Source: Winogradskyella helgolandensis | GTDB lineage: Bacteria; Bacteroidota; Bacteroidia; Flavobacteriales; Flavobacteriaceae | Assembly: GCF_013404085.1 (NCBI RefSeq) | Contig: NZ_JABFHO010000001.1 | Span: forward strand, 1,747,001-1,811,000 | Length of the DNA stretch: 64,000 bases | Direction: 5' to 3' | Part shown: piece by piece, positions 9,731-19,549 of the stretch | Position numbering within the stretch: position 1 is the first letter of the stretch | Layout of the letters: each line of letters starts with the position of its first letter | The notes under the pieces: model-generated | What the model saw: only the letters and a program-made list of their open reading frames with translations | Told to the model about the DNA's origin: nothing | Database searches by the model: none | Position numbers and translations under genes: made by a program

Positions 9731-11227
9731 CTATTTATTACTATACCCTTGACTTTTATAGGTTTCTAAAAGTTGTTCTAATTCTGCTACAACTTCAGGA
9801 TGTTCATTATAGAGATTATTCTTTTCTTCAGGATCATTAATCATATCATATAAAGTCCCAGGAACTTCGTTAGGTTTTGGTTCTATAGATTTTGGCTTTG
9901 TAAAACCACCTGAACCTAATTCGGGAGTGTATTTCCACTTGCCTTTTCTTATGGAGAACATGCCGTAAATTGAATGATGTACCACGGCTTCTCTAATTGG
10001 TGTCTCTATATTAGATGTATAAGCAGGCCAAAGATTGTAACTGTCTTCAGCTCCTTTTTCTACGTTAGGTTGATTTAATACACCAGATAAGGTAGCAAAC
10101 AAATCTGTTGTGCACATGAGTTGATTCGATTCCAATCCTTCAGGGATGACACCTGGCCATTTTGCAATATAAGGGACTCTATGACCTCCCTCATAAATAT
10201 CGGCTTTTTGCCCTTTGTAAATATAATTTGCGCGATGCGCAAATTTTTCTTTATCTCTTTCGGTCCAATTAGAGCCGTTATCAGAAGTCACGATAATTAA
10301 GGTGTTATCTATTTTTCCTGCTTTTTCTAAGGCAGTAACAACTGCACCAACAGCATCATCTACCATAGTAACATAATCACCATAATCGCCTGCTTCAGAT
10401 TTACCTACAGCATCACCTATTGGTAACCAAGGTGTATGAGGTGCTGTTAACGCAAAATAAAGGAAGAAAGGTTGGTCTGTATTTTTTTGATCATCAATAA
10501 AAGAAACCGATTTTTTTGTAAAATTGTCTAAGACTTGATCAAAAACAAAATTAGGTGCTTTTTCCCCTGGCCTCCAACTAAGACCGCGACCCTTTCTTTT
10601 TACGTTTGTATATTCCGTAGGTAATTCTACAGCTTTTCCATTTTCGATATATAAATAAGGAGGGATGTCTAATGATGCAGGAATGATATACGAATAGTCA
10701 AAGCCTAAATAACTAGGGTCTTTTATGGGTTTACTAAAATCGACATTACTAACTCCGTCTTTTGCTTTTATAGTCTTATCTCCATCTTTTGGTTGCATAT
10801 CTAAGCCTATGTGCCATTTTCCAATACATGCTGTTGTATAGCCATTATTTTTAAGATAAGAAGCTACTGTTGGCCTGCTTTCTTCTATTAAAGCAGGTTT
10901 GTAACCGTTTAAAACCCCTTTTTTTAAGGAACTTCTCCAGGCATAACGTCCTGTAATGATACCATATCGCGTAGGTGTACAGACAGAAGAATTTGTGTGT
11001 GCATCTGTAAAATGAACTCCTTCTGATAGTATTTTATCCATGTGTGGAGTTTGAATTCCGGATTCTGGATTTAAAGCCGAAAGGTCTCCATAACCCATAT
11101 CATCGGCCAAAATATATACAATATTTGGCGCTGTATTTTTAGTCGTAACATCTTGTTTTTCGCTAGAGGTTTGAGCCTTACAAGAAGTTATAAAAGCTAA
11201 GATGAAAAGGAATCGTAATATGTTCAT
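9731..11227 (-). CDS. S1-family sulfatase lipoprotein (CTPTR type)
   Basis: The protein has 498 aa. The N terminus has a lipoprotein signal with lipobox ITSC (C16), so it is membrane-anchored facing the periplasm or the cell surface. Metal ligands D42-D43 (ADDMGYGD) and the formylglycine motif starting at C83 (CTPTRYG) are intact. It is closely similar in layout to the sulfatase at 11260: both carry a central DIPPYLYIEN / NMPPFVYIEN-type segment missing from the sulfatase at 6970. It is the ninth gene of the minus-strand run, 32 bp after its upstream neighbour. The substrate is a sulfated sugar of unknown identity. Confidence 0.92.
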   Translation of the reverse strand: MNILRFLFILAFITSCKAQTSSEKQDVTTKNTAPNIVYILADDMGYGDLSALNPESGIQTPHMDKILSEGVHFTDAHTNSSVCTPTRYGIITGRYAWRSSLKKGVLNGYKPALIEESRPTVASYLKNNGYTTACIGKWHIGLDMQPKDGDKTIKAKDGVSNVDFSKPIKDPSYLGFDYSYIIPASLDIPPYLYIENGKAVELPTEYTNVKRKGRGLSWRPGEKAPNFVFDQVLDNFTKKSVSFIDDQKNTDQPFFLYFALTAPHTPWLPIGDAVGKSEAGDYGDYVTMVDDAVGAVVTALEKAGKIDNTLIIVTSDNGSNWTERDKEKFAHRANYIYKGQKADIYEGGHRVPYIAKWPGVIPEGLESNQLMCTTDLFATLSGVLNQPNVEKGAEDSYNLWPAYTSNIETPIREAVVHHSIYGMFSIRKGKWKYTPELGSGGFTKPKSIEPKPNEVPGTLYDMINDPEEKNNLYNEHPEVVAELEQLLETYKSQGYSNK

Positions 11228-11259
11228 TCGTTCTTTTAATATAATTATTGTTGTTTAAA

Positions 11260-12867
11260 TTATTTTTTTAAAGCAAACTTTGCTTGAGGCCATTCTCCTG
11301 AAATAGGGTCGTTTTCTTGAACTTTCCCAGGCGTACTTCTGCCCTCTTTTATTTGTTGGATCAGTATGTCTTTTAATTCCTTAACTTTTTCAGGAAATTG
11401 ATCGGCAACGTTATTTCTCTCTTTGACGTCCTTTTTTAAATTGTACAGAATTTCTTCCGCATTAACATCTTTATGTATTTTTGTTTCGCCAGAGGCCATA
11501 ATACCTGAGTTTGGAGATACAATTAATTTCCAATCTCCTTTTCTAATCGCAAAAACACCATACTTGTCATGATGAATAGTGGCATCTCTTAAATAATCTC
11601 CTTCATTGGTTAATAAAGGCATCATGCTAAAACTATCTTCGGCCTCATTATCCTTAAAATCATAATCGATAATGTCTGCACATGTTGCCATAAAATCTGT
11701 AGTACATATGGTGGCCTCTGAAACCGAATTTGGTTTTATTTTTCCTGGCCATTTTACTAAAAATGGGACTCTGTGACCTCCTTCTAAATAACTTCCTTTA
11801 TAACCACTATATATATAACTTGGACTGTGTTTTTCCTTTTTTAAAGTTTTTAAATCGTTAGTAGTAGCAAAACCGTTATCGCTAGTAAAGATGACCAATG
11901 TGTTTTCGTCAATGCCTTGTGCTTTTAATGTTTCAAAAATACGACCCATTAAATCATCTATCATGATTACAAAATCGGCATAAGGACTTTTAATGTCGCT
12001 TTGACCTTTCCATGGTGCAATTGGTAACACGGGATTATGTGGAGAAGGCAAAGGAATGTACATAAAAAAAGGTTGGTCTTTTTTGGCATTTTCCTTAATG
12101 AAAGCAATAGATTTATCTACAACATTTGGTAGTACGTCTTCATGTTTAAAATCATCCGCAATATCTCCTCTAATCCAAGTGGCAAATGGTGATTGTTTTT
12201 TGGTTTGAGCCGAAATCCCAGTTGGCACCATGGTCGCCTTATTATTTTCTATATACACAAAAGGTGGCATGTTTAGGGATGCTGAAATCATATATGAATA
12301 ATCGAAGCCCATATCATTAGGTCCAAACTTTAAAGGTTGACTATAATCAATAGCCTTAAAATTCAAGCGATCTGATGTATCTGAAAAATGATCAAACTCT
12401 TTGCTGTTGTTTTTCATCGTCCAATTTAAACCCAAATGCCATTTTCCAATACTTGCTGTTTTATAGCCCTTATTTTTTAGCATCTGTGCCACTGTTAATC
12501 TGTTTTTCTGAATTAAACTAGGTGAATTTCCCCAAGTCACAAATTCTTTTAAAGGCGTACGCCAATTGTATCTTCCAGTTAAGATGCCGTATCTTGTTGG
12601 TGTACACACAGAAGAAGAGGTATGTGCATCTGTAAACTGCATACCTTCTTTACCCATTTGATCTAAATGAGGTGTTTGTATTTTACTGTTTTCGTTATAA
12701 ATACTTAAATCTCCAATACCCAAATCATCTGCCAAAATGTATATGATATTTGGCTTTTGGGGTTTTGGTTCTTCTGTAGTATCGTTATTATCAAAACTGG
12801 TAAGCATAAAAAGTGAAGCTAATAATAAGCTACTAATTATAAGTATTTGAGTTGTTTTAGTTTTCAT
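11260..12867 (-). CDS. S1-family sulfatase (CTPTR type)
   Basis: The protein has 535 aa with a hydrophobic N-terminal segment (residues 8-24) that should export it; no clear lipobox cysteine follows. Metal-binding D47-D48 (ADDLGIGD) and the formylglycine motif starting at C88 (CTPTRYG) are intact. The C-terminal half has the usual DGGH/EGGHRVP-type segment and the closing KGDWKL strand of S1 sulfatases. It lies 7 bp downstream of the GH29 gene, so the two are almost certainly co-transcribed. That pairing suggests desulfation coupled to fucose release (inference). Confidence 0.9.
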   Translation of the reverse strand: MKTKTTQILIISSLLLASLFMLTSFDNNDTTEEPKPQKPNIIYILADDLGIGDLSIYNENSKIQTPHLDQMGKEGMQFTDAHTSSSVCTPTRYGILTGRYNWRTPLKEFVTWGNSPSLIQKNRLTVAQMLKNKGYKTASIGKWHLGLNWTMKNNSKEFDHFSDTSDRLNFKAIDYSQPLKFGPNDMGFDYSYMISASLNMPPFVYIENNKATMVPTGISAQTKKQSPFATWIRGDIADDFKHEDVLPNVVDKSIAFIKENAKKDQPFFMYIPLPSPHNPVLPIAPWKGQSDIKSPYADFVIMIDDLMGRIFETLKAQGIDENTLVIFTSDNGFATTNDLKTLKKEKHSPSYIYSGYKGSYLEGGHRVPFLVKWPGKIKPNSVSEATICTTDFMATCADIIDYDFKDNEAEDSFSMMPLLTNEGDYLRDATIHHDKYGVFAIRKGDWKLIVSPNSGIMASGETKIHKDVNAEEILYNLKKDVKERNNVADQFPEKVKELKDILIQQIKEGRSTPGKVQENDPISGEWPQAKFALKK

Positions 12868-12874
12868 AATTATT

Positions 12875-14743
12875 CTAATTGTTTTTCAAAGTTACTTCAA
12901 TAACATAACCTAAGGCATCTGTATGTATATCTGTTACTGTAGTTTGTAAGCCGTTTTCATTTTGATCCCAACTAAGAGCTTTTTCGCTTCCTAATAGTTT
13001 TACTTGTTCAATATCTCCTTCACTTTCTTTTAATGATTTTATTAGAATCTCTCCTTCTGTATTGGTGAGTGAAATAGCGTAAACCTTGTTTCCTTTAGCA
13101 GTAAACCAAAAATCTTTAGATGTAAAATCTCTTTTGAAACCTTTGGCAGCTCTATGACCTGTGCCATCTAATAATGTTTCTTCTTGGCCTTCGTTTGGTG
13201 TTTTCCAACGGGTTGTTCCGTAAACAGCATCTGCATTTTTATGAATCCATTTTCCCATCTCACGTAGGTTTTCTGCACTAGTTTCTGGTACGTGTCCTTT
13301 TCCATCAGGACCTATATTTAATAGGTAGTTTCCACCTTTAGATAGAATATCGACAAAGTAGTAGAGTAGTTCTTTTGGACTTTTCCAGTCTTCATCATAG
13401 GATTTATAACCCCAAGAATTATTCGTAGTACCACAAGTTTCCCAATACTTTTCTAGGGTTTCTGAAGCCGAAGGAATCTTATTATCTCCTGCATCTAAAT
13501 AATCACCAAATGCATAACCCACTCTTCGGTTAACTAAAACGTTCGGATTGTTATCATAAACGAGTTTATAAAACTGAAAGGCTTGTGCTTCTGTAGTAAA
13601 ACCTGTGCCATCAAACCAAATTAAACGCAGTTCAGGTAACATGGTTAGTAATTCTTTTATTTGTGGATAGGCTTTGTTTTCCAGATATGATTCATGTGTG
13701 TTTTCACTTGGATCCCATAAATTTTTACCATTTGGGTGTGTATAAATCCCTAAAGAATCGTTTACTTTTTTGACGTTCTTGTAATTCCCATCGGTGCCAT
13801 CCATCCAATCATTACCATGAGAATAGTAGACTCCGAAATCTATACCTTCTTCTAAACAAGCGTTATAAAGTTCTTTTATGATGTCTGCTTTGTAAGGCGT
13901 GGCGTCAACCATATCAAATTCAGAATGTTTAGAATTAAACAAGGCAAAGCCATCATGATGTTTTGAAGTGATGACGATGTATTTCATACCAACATCCTTA
14001 GCTAATTTTACTACATTTTGAGCAAAGGATTTATCTGGGTTAAAGTTTTTGGCTAATGCTCTGTAGTCTTCTCTAGGAATTTGAAACGCATACATCAACC
14101 ACTCCGCAACTTTTGGTCCTGGATGCGGTGCGTTGTTAATTTTAGTGCCTTTCCATAGTCCACCAGCTTGTGAATATAATCCCCAATGAATAAACATGCC
14201 GAGTTTGGCTTCTTTAAACCGTTTTAATGCTTCTTGTTTTTCCTTGGATTGGTGCATGGCTAACCATTCTTGATGATACTTACCAGAACCAATAGGTTTT
14301 TTATAATGTGGAATTATTCTTAAGCTTTTAAAATCGGCTTCAGTCGTTATAGAAAGTGTCTGTTTTTCTGTGTTTTTTATTGAGAATATGTTTTTGAATT
14401 CTGAAACTATGTCATTCGAATTAATAACGTAGTTTTTCAATAAGGATGCTTCAAATTCTTGTTCACCTATTTTTATTTTTACAGATTCATTATTTTTAAA
14501 GGATGCTTCAGTTGAAACCATTTGAAGTACATAATCTGAAGGGGTTTTTACCTCAAAAGTCCAAGAAAATGTATGTCCTTCTTTAGTTGCATCTGTTTTG
14601 TCTAATACGATCCAATTATCAGTTTGATTGAAACGCTTGTTTTCAGATACATTAGCTTTTTCTTTTGTTGTACAGCTATATTGTACGATTAAGGCTATAA
14701 AGAGCGAACATATAAGTACTGTGTTGATTTTTAATCCCTTCAT
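12875..14743 (-). CDS. GH29 alpha-L-fucosidase lipoprotein with N-terminal accessory domain
   Basis: The protein has 622 aa with lipobox YSC (C24). About 130 residues of beta-rich sequence precede the GH29 catalytic domain, which begins near 175 (FIHWGLYS) and carries HHDGF at 262-266. The canonical nucleophile is D378 in LIWFDGTG. GH29 enzymes release alpha-L-fucose by a retaining mechanism. The sequence looks fully active, unlike the divergent GH29 at 22690. It lies 2 bp from the upstream DUF6786-type gene and 7 bp from the downstream sulfatase gene, so it is in the middle of the operon. It probably acts in the periplasm or on the cell surface on fucosyl residues of the target glycan. Confidence 0.93.
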   Translation of the reverse strand: MKGLKINTVLICSLFIALIVQYSCTTKEKANVSENKRFNQTDNWIVLDKTDATKEGHTFSWTFEVKTPSDYVLQMVSTEASFKNNESVKIKIGEQEFEASLLKNYVINSNDIVSEFKNIFSIKNTEKQTLSITTEADFKSLRIIPHYKKPIGSGKYHQEWLAMHQSKEKQEALKRFKEAKLGMFIHWGLYSQAGGLWKGTKINNAPHPGPKVAEWLMYAFQIPREDYRALAKNFNPDKSFAQNVVKLAKDVGMKYIVITSKHHDGFALFNSKHSEFDMVDATPYKADIIKELYNACLEEGIDFGVYYSHGNDWMDGTDGNYKNVKKVNDSLGIYTHPNGKNLWDPSENTHESYLENKAYPQIKELLTMLPELRLIWFDGTGFTTEAQAFQFYKLVYDNNPNVLVNRRVGYAFGDYLDAGDNKIPSASETLEKYWETCGTTNNSWGYKSYDEDWKSPKELLYYFVDILSKGGNYLLNIGPDGKGHVPETSAENLREMGKWIHKNADAVYGTTRWKTPNEGQEETLLDGTGHRAAKGFKRDFTSKDFWFTAKGNKVYAISLTNTEGEILIKSLKESEGDIEQVKLLGSEKALSWDQNENGLQTTVTDIHTDALGYVIEVTLKNN

Positions 14744-14745
14744 GA

Positions 14746-15963
14746 TTATAACGATTTTATAATAACATCTAAGCTTACACCTAAAGTGGCTTTTGCAATG
14801 GTATTTAATTCGTGTTCATCGCCTTTCAAATGCATCGTAGTTTGGATATGAACCATGATTTCATTTGGTTTTAAGGCTGCCGCTGGTGATGAGGTTTCTA
14901 ACTCATAAAATGGTCCCATTGGCGGAACACCTGGTTCTGGAGAACCATCATTATAAGCATTTATGACATCTCCTGCAAAAGGTTCTTCTTGGTGCTCCCA
15001 TGCTGAATTCACATAGCCATGAGACGCTTCTTGTGTATTATAAGTCACCAAAGTCAAAACTTTACCTAAAGCATCATAGCTTCCAGCAATTCCTTTTGAG
15101 CGTTTTGAGTTGATACCAATTTTACTCCGTTTGGTCCCATCTCCCTTAAAAAACAATACATCCTCTTTTACTTCTAAATAGTCATTAGGCACCTTACCAA
15201 AATAGGTGTCATTTACCTTTTGTCCTAACACAGTTTCTTTTCCCTCTTTAAAAGGAATAATCATAGTCGTTTCTGGTGAGGGGTTATACATTCCTAAAAT
15301 CCATATAGAGGGTAATCCCGTTTCTGGTAGCCATGGTTGATCACCAATATTTGTAATTTGATTATTGGTTTGATAGCCTACAAACTCAATGTTTTCGGAA
15401 AACTGTGTTCTCAGGGTATTTTCAATGGATGCTTTATTTAAAATAGAAATGGAACGTCCAATACCCATTTTAAAAATGGTTCCACTTTTATTTATGAGTT
15501 CACAATGGTGTTCAAACGTCGCCGAATGATCTGTATGAGAAACCAAAGTAAAAGCTTCTGTATCTATAACAGCTGGAGTTTTCCAGTTTGAAAATTCAAA
15601 ATCGTCTTCTGGTTTAAAAAAGAGCGAAAACTGACCTCCTTCAGGACCTAACCAAAAACGTTCTTCACCTCCAAATACATAAATCTGATTTTCTAAGCGT
15701 CCCTCACGTTCTTCTTCTGAAAGAAAACCAGCTTCAATGACTTTTTTGTTAATCCATCCAAAACCTTCGCCTTCAGCTACATTTGTAGTGCTCGTCATAA
15801 CACGTCCTTGAAATTGAGGTGCAATAACTACAGCACTCTGTCTTTCTTGCAAAACAATAATATCGGTATGTTTTTTTAGAAAGGTGAGGTCTTTAGAAAA
15901 ACCGTGGTCTTTTTTCATAGTATCAATCATAGTTTTAGAATAGTTGTGTCCTGATAAATTCAT
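14746..15963 (-). CDS. DUF6786-family protein, predicted cytoplasmic, mutarotase-like fold suspected
   Basis: From the ATG at 15963 the protein has 405 aa. The frame can be extended to a TTG at 16020, but this adds no signal peptide and I prefer the ATG. It matches my recollection of the DUF6786 family: a GRVMTS segment, FGWIN, and GGEERFWLGPEGGQFS. I know of no assayed function; the beta-rich composition suggests a galactose-mutarotase-like fold (inference). It is the only enzyme-like protein of this cluster without an export signal, which hints at a cytoplasmic step on imported sugar. It lies 2 bp upstream of GH29. The 158-bp gap on its 5' side is the widest in the minus-strand run and could hold a secondary promoter. 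Confidence 0.65.
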   Translation of the reverse strand: MNLSGHNYSKTMIDTMKKDHGFSKDLTFLKKHTDIIVLQERQSAVVIAPQFQGRVMTSTTNVAEGEGFGWINKKVIEAGFLSEEEREGRLENQIYVFGGEERFWLGPEGGQFSLFFKPEDDFEFSNWKTPAVIDTEAFTLVSHTDHSATFEHHCELINKSGTIFKMGIGRSISILNKASIENTLRTQFSENIEFVGYQTNNQITNIGDQPWLPETGLPSIWILGMYNPSPETTMIIPFKEGKETVLGQKVNDTYFGKVPNDYLEVKEDVLFFKGDGTKRSKIGINSKRSKGIAGSYDALGKVLTLVTYNTQEASHGYVNSAWEHQEEPFAGDVINAYNDGSPEPGVPPMGPFYELETSSPAAALKPNEIMVHIQTTMHLKGDEHELNTIAKATLGVSLDVIIKSL

Positions 15964-16121
15964 TAGAATCTCAAATCGTTTTGCTACGAGATAAAAATTT
16001 TCAAGGTTACTAATTTGCAATTTCTTTTAGATTAACCTCATATCTAATTCAACCTAAAAGATATCTCTTTTAAATAAATAGATCATTTTAGATGCGCTAG
16101 AAATCATGACATTTCAGCTTT

Positions 16122-17615
16122 TTAGTTTTTTTCGGCAATCCCATTATTCGGACTCCAATTAGGAATCCCTTGGGCTTCTAGTTGCTCATAATATTTGGTA
16201 TGTAATGGTTGTTGTTTTACGCGTTTTCGATTTTCGTTTATCATAAGTGGAATAGAGGCAGACCACCATTGGTTATAAGGTTCTTGAAATTTGGCCATCA
16301 CATCAGGATGTTTTGAAGCCACATTTTCGCGCTCTTCAGGATCATTACTAATATCGTATAACTCTTCATTATTAACAAAACGCCATTGCTGACTTCTAAC
16401 CGCCATTTTAGTGTATTTGGCTTCGTTGACCATTCCAGTTTTCCAGCGTCCGCAATGCACAAATAGCAAACGGTCTTCCCAATTTGTCGCTGTATTTTCT
16501 AATAAAGGGATTAATGACAAGCCTTCTAAAGGCTGCATTGTTTCTGGTAGCTTAGCTCCAGTTAATTCCGCAAAGGTCGGGTATAAATCTAAGTGTGCGG
16601 TAAGTTGGTTAATGTCTTTTCCTTCGGTTAAAACACCTTTCCAATACAAGAAAAGTGGGACGTGATCTCCACCTTCGTTCGGTGAGTTTTTTCCACCTTT
16701 AAGATTGGCATTAAAATGTTTTACCTTTTCTCCATTTAAAGTGCCTCTTAAATGTGTAGCTCCATTATCTGTGGTAAAAATGACTAACGTATTGTCTAAG
16801 GCATCCCATTCTTTAAGTTTGCTCATCAATCTTCCGAAGTTGTCATCGATGTTTTCAATCATGCCATATCTACTCGCTGTCCCGTCATCATAGCCTAATT
16901 CTAAAAAACGTTTTTTGTAGGCTTCAGGTGCAACTAATGGTGCATGAGGTGCGTTAAGAGATAGGTAGGTGAAGTATGGTGTTTCCGTTGTAATCTGTTC
17001 TTTTGTCCAGGCTAAAGCAGCATCGAAAAACACATCCGTACAAAAGCCTTTGGTTTTTACAATAGTTTCATTGTGAAGTAAAACATTATCAAAATAAACA
17101 TTGTCTTTATTCGGTGGGAAATCTCCTAAACTTACTTGGCCAATACCACCACCTCCATGCATTAAAACTTCGTTAAACCCTCTGTTTTGTGGTAGATAGT
17201 CTTCAGCATCTCCTAAATGCCATTTCCCAAAAAGTCCGGTTTTGTAGCCTGCAGATTGCAAGGCTTGAGGCAGCGTGTACACATCCAAAGCCATGCGTTC
17301 GCGCTCTAGAATGGTATGGGTAACCCCAACTCTAAATTCATGACGCCCACTTAGTATAGCAGCGCGTGTTGGAGCGCAAGTAGGACTTACATGGTATTCT
17401 GTAAATCGTGTTGATTTTTCATAGAACGCATCAATATTTGGCGTCTTTACAACCTCATTTCCCATACAAGACAAATCGCCCATGCCTTGATCATCTGTCA
17501 TCACAAAGATGATATTAGGCCTGCTGTATTTTAACGTGCTTGCGTTTTCTTGGGCATAGCCCATTTGAAAAAAAAATAGGAAACACAAACAAAAGTTGGT
17601 AACTGTATTTTTCAT
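16122..17615 (-). CDS. Secreted S1-family sulfatase (CAPTR type, HGGGG class)
   Basis: From the ATG at 17615 the protein has 497 aa, and the signal peptide (ending near GYAQ) starts at once. An upstream in-frame ATG at 17639 would add eight residues and sits 4 bp from the previous stop; it remains possible. Metal-binding D41-D42 (TDDQGMGD) and the formylglycine motif starting at C80 (CAPTR) are intact. A glycine-rich HGGGGIGQ segment is shared with the sulfatase at 33665, placing the two in one class, distinct from the CTPTRY group. It lacks the C-terminal beta domain that its relative carries. It is probably periplasmic. Confidence 0.9.
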   Translation of the reverse strand: MKNTVTNFCLCFLFFFQMGYAQENASTLKYSRPNIIFVMTDDQGMGDLSCMGNEVVKTPNIDAFYEKSTRFTEYHVSPTCAPTRAAILSGRHEFRVGVTHTILERERMALDVYTLPQALQSAGYKTGLFGKWHLGDAEDYLPQNRGFNEVLMHGGGGIGQVSLGDFPPNKDNVYFDNVLLHNETIVKTKGFCTDVFFDAALAWTKEQITTETPYFTYLSLNAPHAPLVAPEAYKKRFLELGYDDGTASRYGMIENIDDNFGRLMSKLKEWDALDNTLVIFTTDNGATHLRGTLNGEKVKHFNANLKGGKNSPNEGGDHVPLFLYWKGVLTEGKDINQLTAHLDLYPTFAELTGAKLPETMQPLEGLSLIPLLENTATNWEDRLLFVHCGRWKTGMVNEAKYTKMAVRSQQWRFVNNEELYDISNDPEERENVASKHPDVMAKFQEPYNQWWSASIPLMINENRKRVKQQPLHTKYYEQLEAQGIPNWSPNNGIAEKN

Positions 17616-17643
17616 GATTCCTATTTTTATCTTCAACATTTAA

Positions 17644-19527
17644 TTACTTAACTTTATGAAATTCGCCTTTTACCATAAATCGATTCTCATCGATTAAAAT
17701 AATACCGTATTCTTTTGCTTCCTTTGGAACTGTAAAGGTGTATTCTAAATTATTGCTTCCAACTGCAACAGGTACTTTGATATACGTAGATTTTACTTTA
17801 CTTTTCTTACCTTTTTTATTAGCCTTAGCCTTGTCTGAGATTTTTACAAGTGCATAGCTTTCAATCACATTCGATTTTCCTTTTTCTAATTGAATTGCAA
17901 CTTGACGAGATTTTGTATCAAAAACATCATTCACAATAACCGGAATGGCTGATACTCCATCTTCGGTTTTAAATTTAGAAGGGTCTTTATAAGGCAATTT
18001 GGCATCATAGTCTTTCAGATAGTTTTCTAATTTTGAAGCTAAGGCTTTCGTGATTTCTGGCTCTTCTTTGGCAATATCATTCTGTTCTTCTAAATCATAA
18101 CGCTTCCCATCTTTATACAAACGATGCAATACATAATTACCGGTGATAAAGTTTTTATATAATTTATAGTCGCCAGATCGTATAGCAGATTGATTTTTAG
18201 TCTCGTCGCCGTAAGGGTAATGCCACCATAAATCTTCTCGAGGTTTTCCATTATTATCTTTAACCTCACTTTCATTATTTAATAAGACACCTGAAACATC
18301 CAAACCATCTAAATCTGAACGATAGTCAGCAGGAATTTTACTATTGGTAAGGTTTAAAATGGTTGGGAAATAATCTAACTGATTAATTAAAACATCGTGT
18401 GTTTTTCCTTTTGGAATCTTTGGTCCAGAAATGAGCATCGGTACTCTAATACCGCCTTCTTCTGAATATTTTTTTCCCTTGTCTAAAGGGGCATTATCCG
18501 ACATCACTTCTGCTTTACGAGTTTCCGCTCCACCATTATCAGATGAAAAAATGATATAAGTGGTCTCGTATAATTTTTTACCTGGATTTCTAGGGTCGTC
18601 TGTTTTCTTTAATAAATCTATCACACGACCTAAACTCCAATCTAAGGTGGTTACCATAGCCCCAAAATAAGGGTTATTCTGACCTTCTTTAGTCCATTCA
18701 GTATCTACTTCAGGAAGTTCTACTCCTAATTTATCAACATAATAGTCTAGTAATTCACGATTTTTTGTGTGAATAGGGTAGTGTACCATCCAATGTGCTA
18801 AATATAAAAAGAAGGGTTCTTCTTTGTTATTTTGTATGAATTCTAAGGCATTTTCAGTCACCGGATCAGTTGGATATGAAATGCCTTTAGGCGATTCCTT
18901 AGTGAAAGGGAAATACTTTTCTTCACTTAAGCGATAAGCATCATTTTTATCATGAGTTGCAAAAGCTGTTAAGCGCGTATTCGGTTTTCTTGGACCTTGA
19001 TGCGCTCCTCTAGACTCATGTGCAAAATCAAAACCTTGATTGGTGGATTTTTGAATTTGAAGACTTCCAGCATGCCATTTTCCAACATGTCCTGTTTTGT
19101 AGCCATTCATTTTTAAAGCTTCTGCGATGGTAAAGTTTTCAGGCATTAATCCTTCTGGGAAATAAGGACTCATATATTTTTCATTCCTCTGAGCCTTAGG
19201 AATGCCTCCTCCGCTCACATTAGTGATTCCTGTTTTAGCAGGATGTAATCCACTTAAGAGTGCAGATCGCGAAGGCGCACAAGTTGGTGCTGGCGAATAC
19301 CCATTGGTAAAGTTGATGGCATCTTTTGCTAACGCTGTAATGTTTGGTGTATCCCAAGCACAAGGTTCGTCTAAATCGTTTAATTGTACATCTTGCCAAC
19401 CCAAATCATCAGCATAAAATATGATAACATTAGGTTTTATTAATTTGTCTTTTTCCTGACTAGTTACATCGTTCGAAGAAAAAAAAGCTAGTAATACTAG
19501 GATTATGAATGTGTTGTTAGTTTTCAT
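17644..19527 (-). CDS. Secreted S1-family sulfatase with C-terminal beta domain (tandem copy 1)
   Basis: The protein has 627 aa with a signal peptide ending near VTSQ. Metal ligands D40-D41 (ADDLGWQD) and the formylglycine motif starting at C83 (CAPSR) are intact, followed by GKWHAG. After the sulfatase core, about 100 residues with a Lys-rich stretch and a final ILIDENRFMV segment form an extra beta domain. The gene 22 bp upstream encodes a near-identical architecture, so the two are a tandem duplication. It is probably exported to the periplasm and needs the FGE at 36926. The exact substrate is unknown. Confidence 0.92.
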   Translation of the reverse strand: MKTNNTFIILVLLAFFSSNDVTSQEKDKLIKPNVIIFYADDLGWQDVQLNDLDEPCAWDTPNITALAKDAINFTNGYSPAPTCAPSRSALLSGLHPAKTGITNVSGGGIPKAQRNEKYMSPYFPEGLMPENFTIAEALKMNGYKTGHVGKWHAGSLQIQKSTNQGFDFAHESRGAHQGPRKPNTRLTAFATHDKNDAYRLSEEKYFPFTKESPKGISYPTDPVTENALEFIQNNKEEPFFLYLAHWMVHYPIHTKNRELLDYYVDKLGVELPEVDTEWTKEGQNNPYFGAMVTTLDWSLGRVIDLLKKTDDPRNPGKKLYETTYIIFSSDNGGAETRKAEVMSDNAPLDKGKKYSEEGGIRVPMLISGPKIPKGKTHDVLINQLDYFPTILNLTNSKIPADYRSDLDGLDVSGVLLNNESEVKDNNGKPREDLWWHYPYGDETKNQSAIRSGDYKLYKNFITGNYVLHRLYKDGKRYDLEEQNDIAKEEPEITKALASKLENYLKDYDAKLPYKDPSKFKTEDGVSAIPVIVNDVFDTKSRQVAIQLEKGKSNVIESYALVKISDKAKANKKGKKSKVKSTYIKVPVAVGSNNLEYTFTVPKEAKEYGIILIDENRFMVKGEFHKVK

Positions 19528-19549
19528 TATTTATTTAAAGCTTGAGTTT

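Noticed and set aside
15964..16020. TTG start of the DUF6786 gene
   Set aside because: It adds 19 residues with no signal peptide; the ATG at 15963 is simpler. The alternative remains possible.
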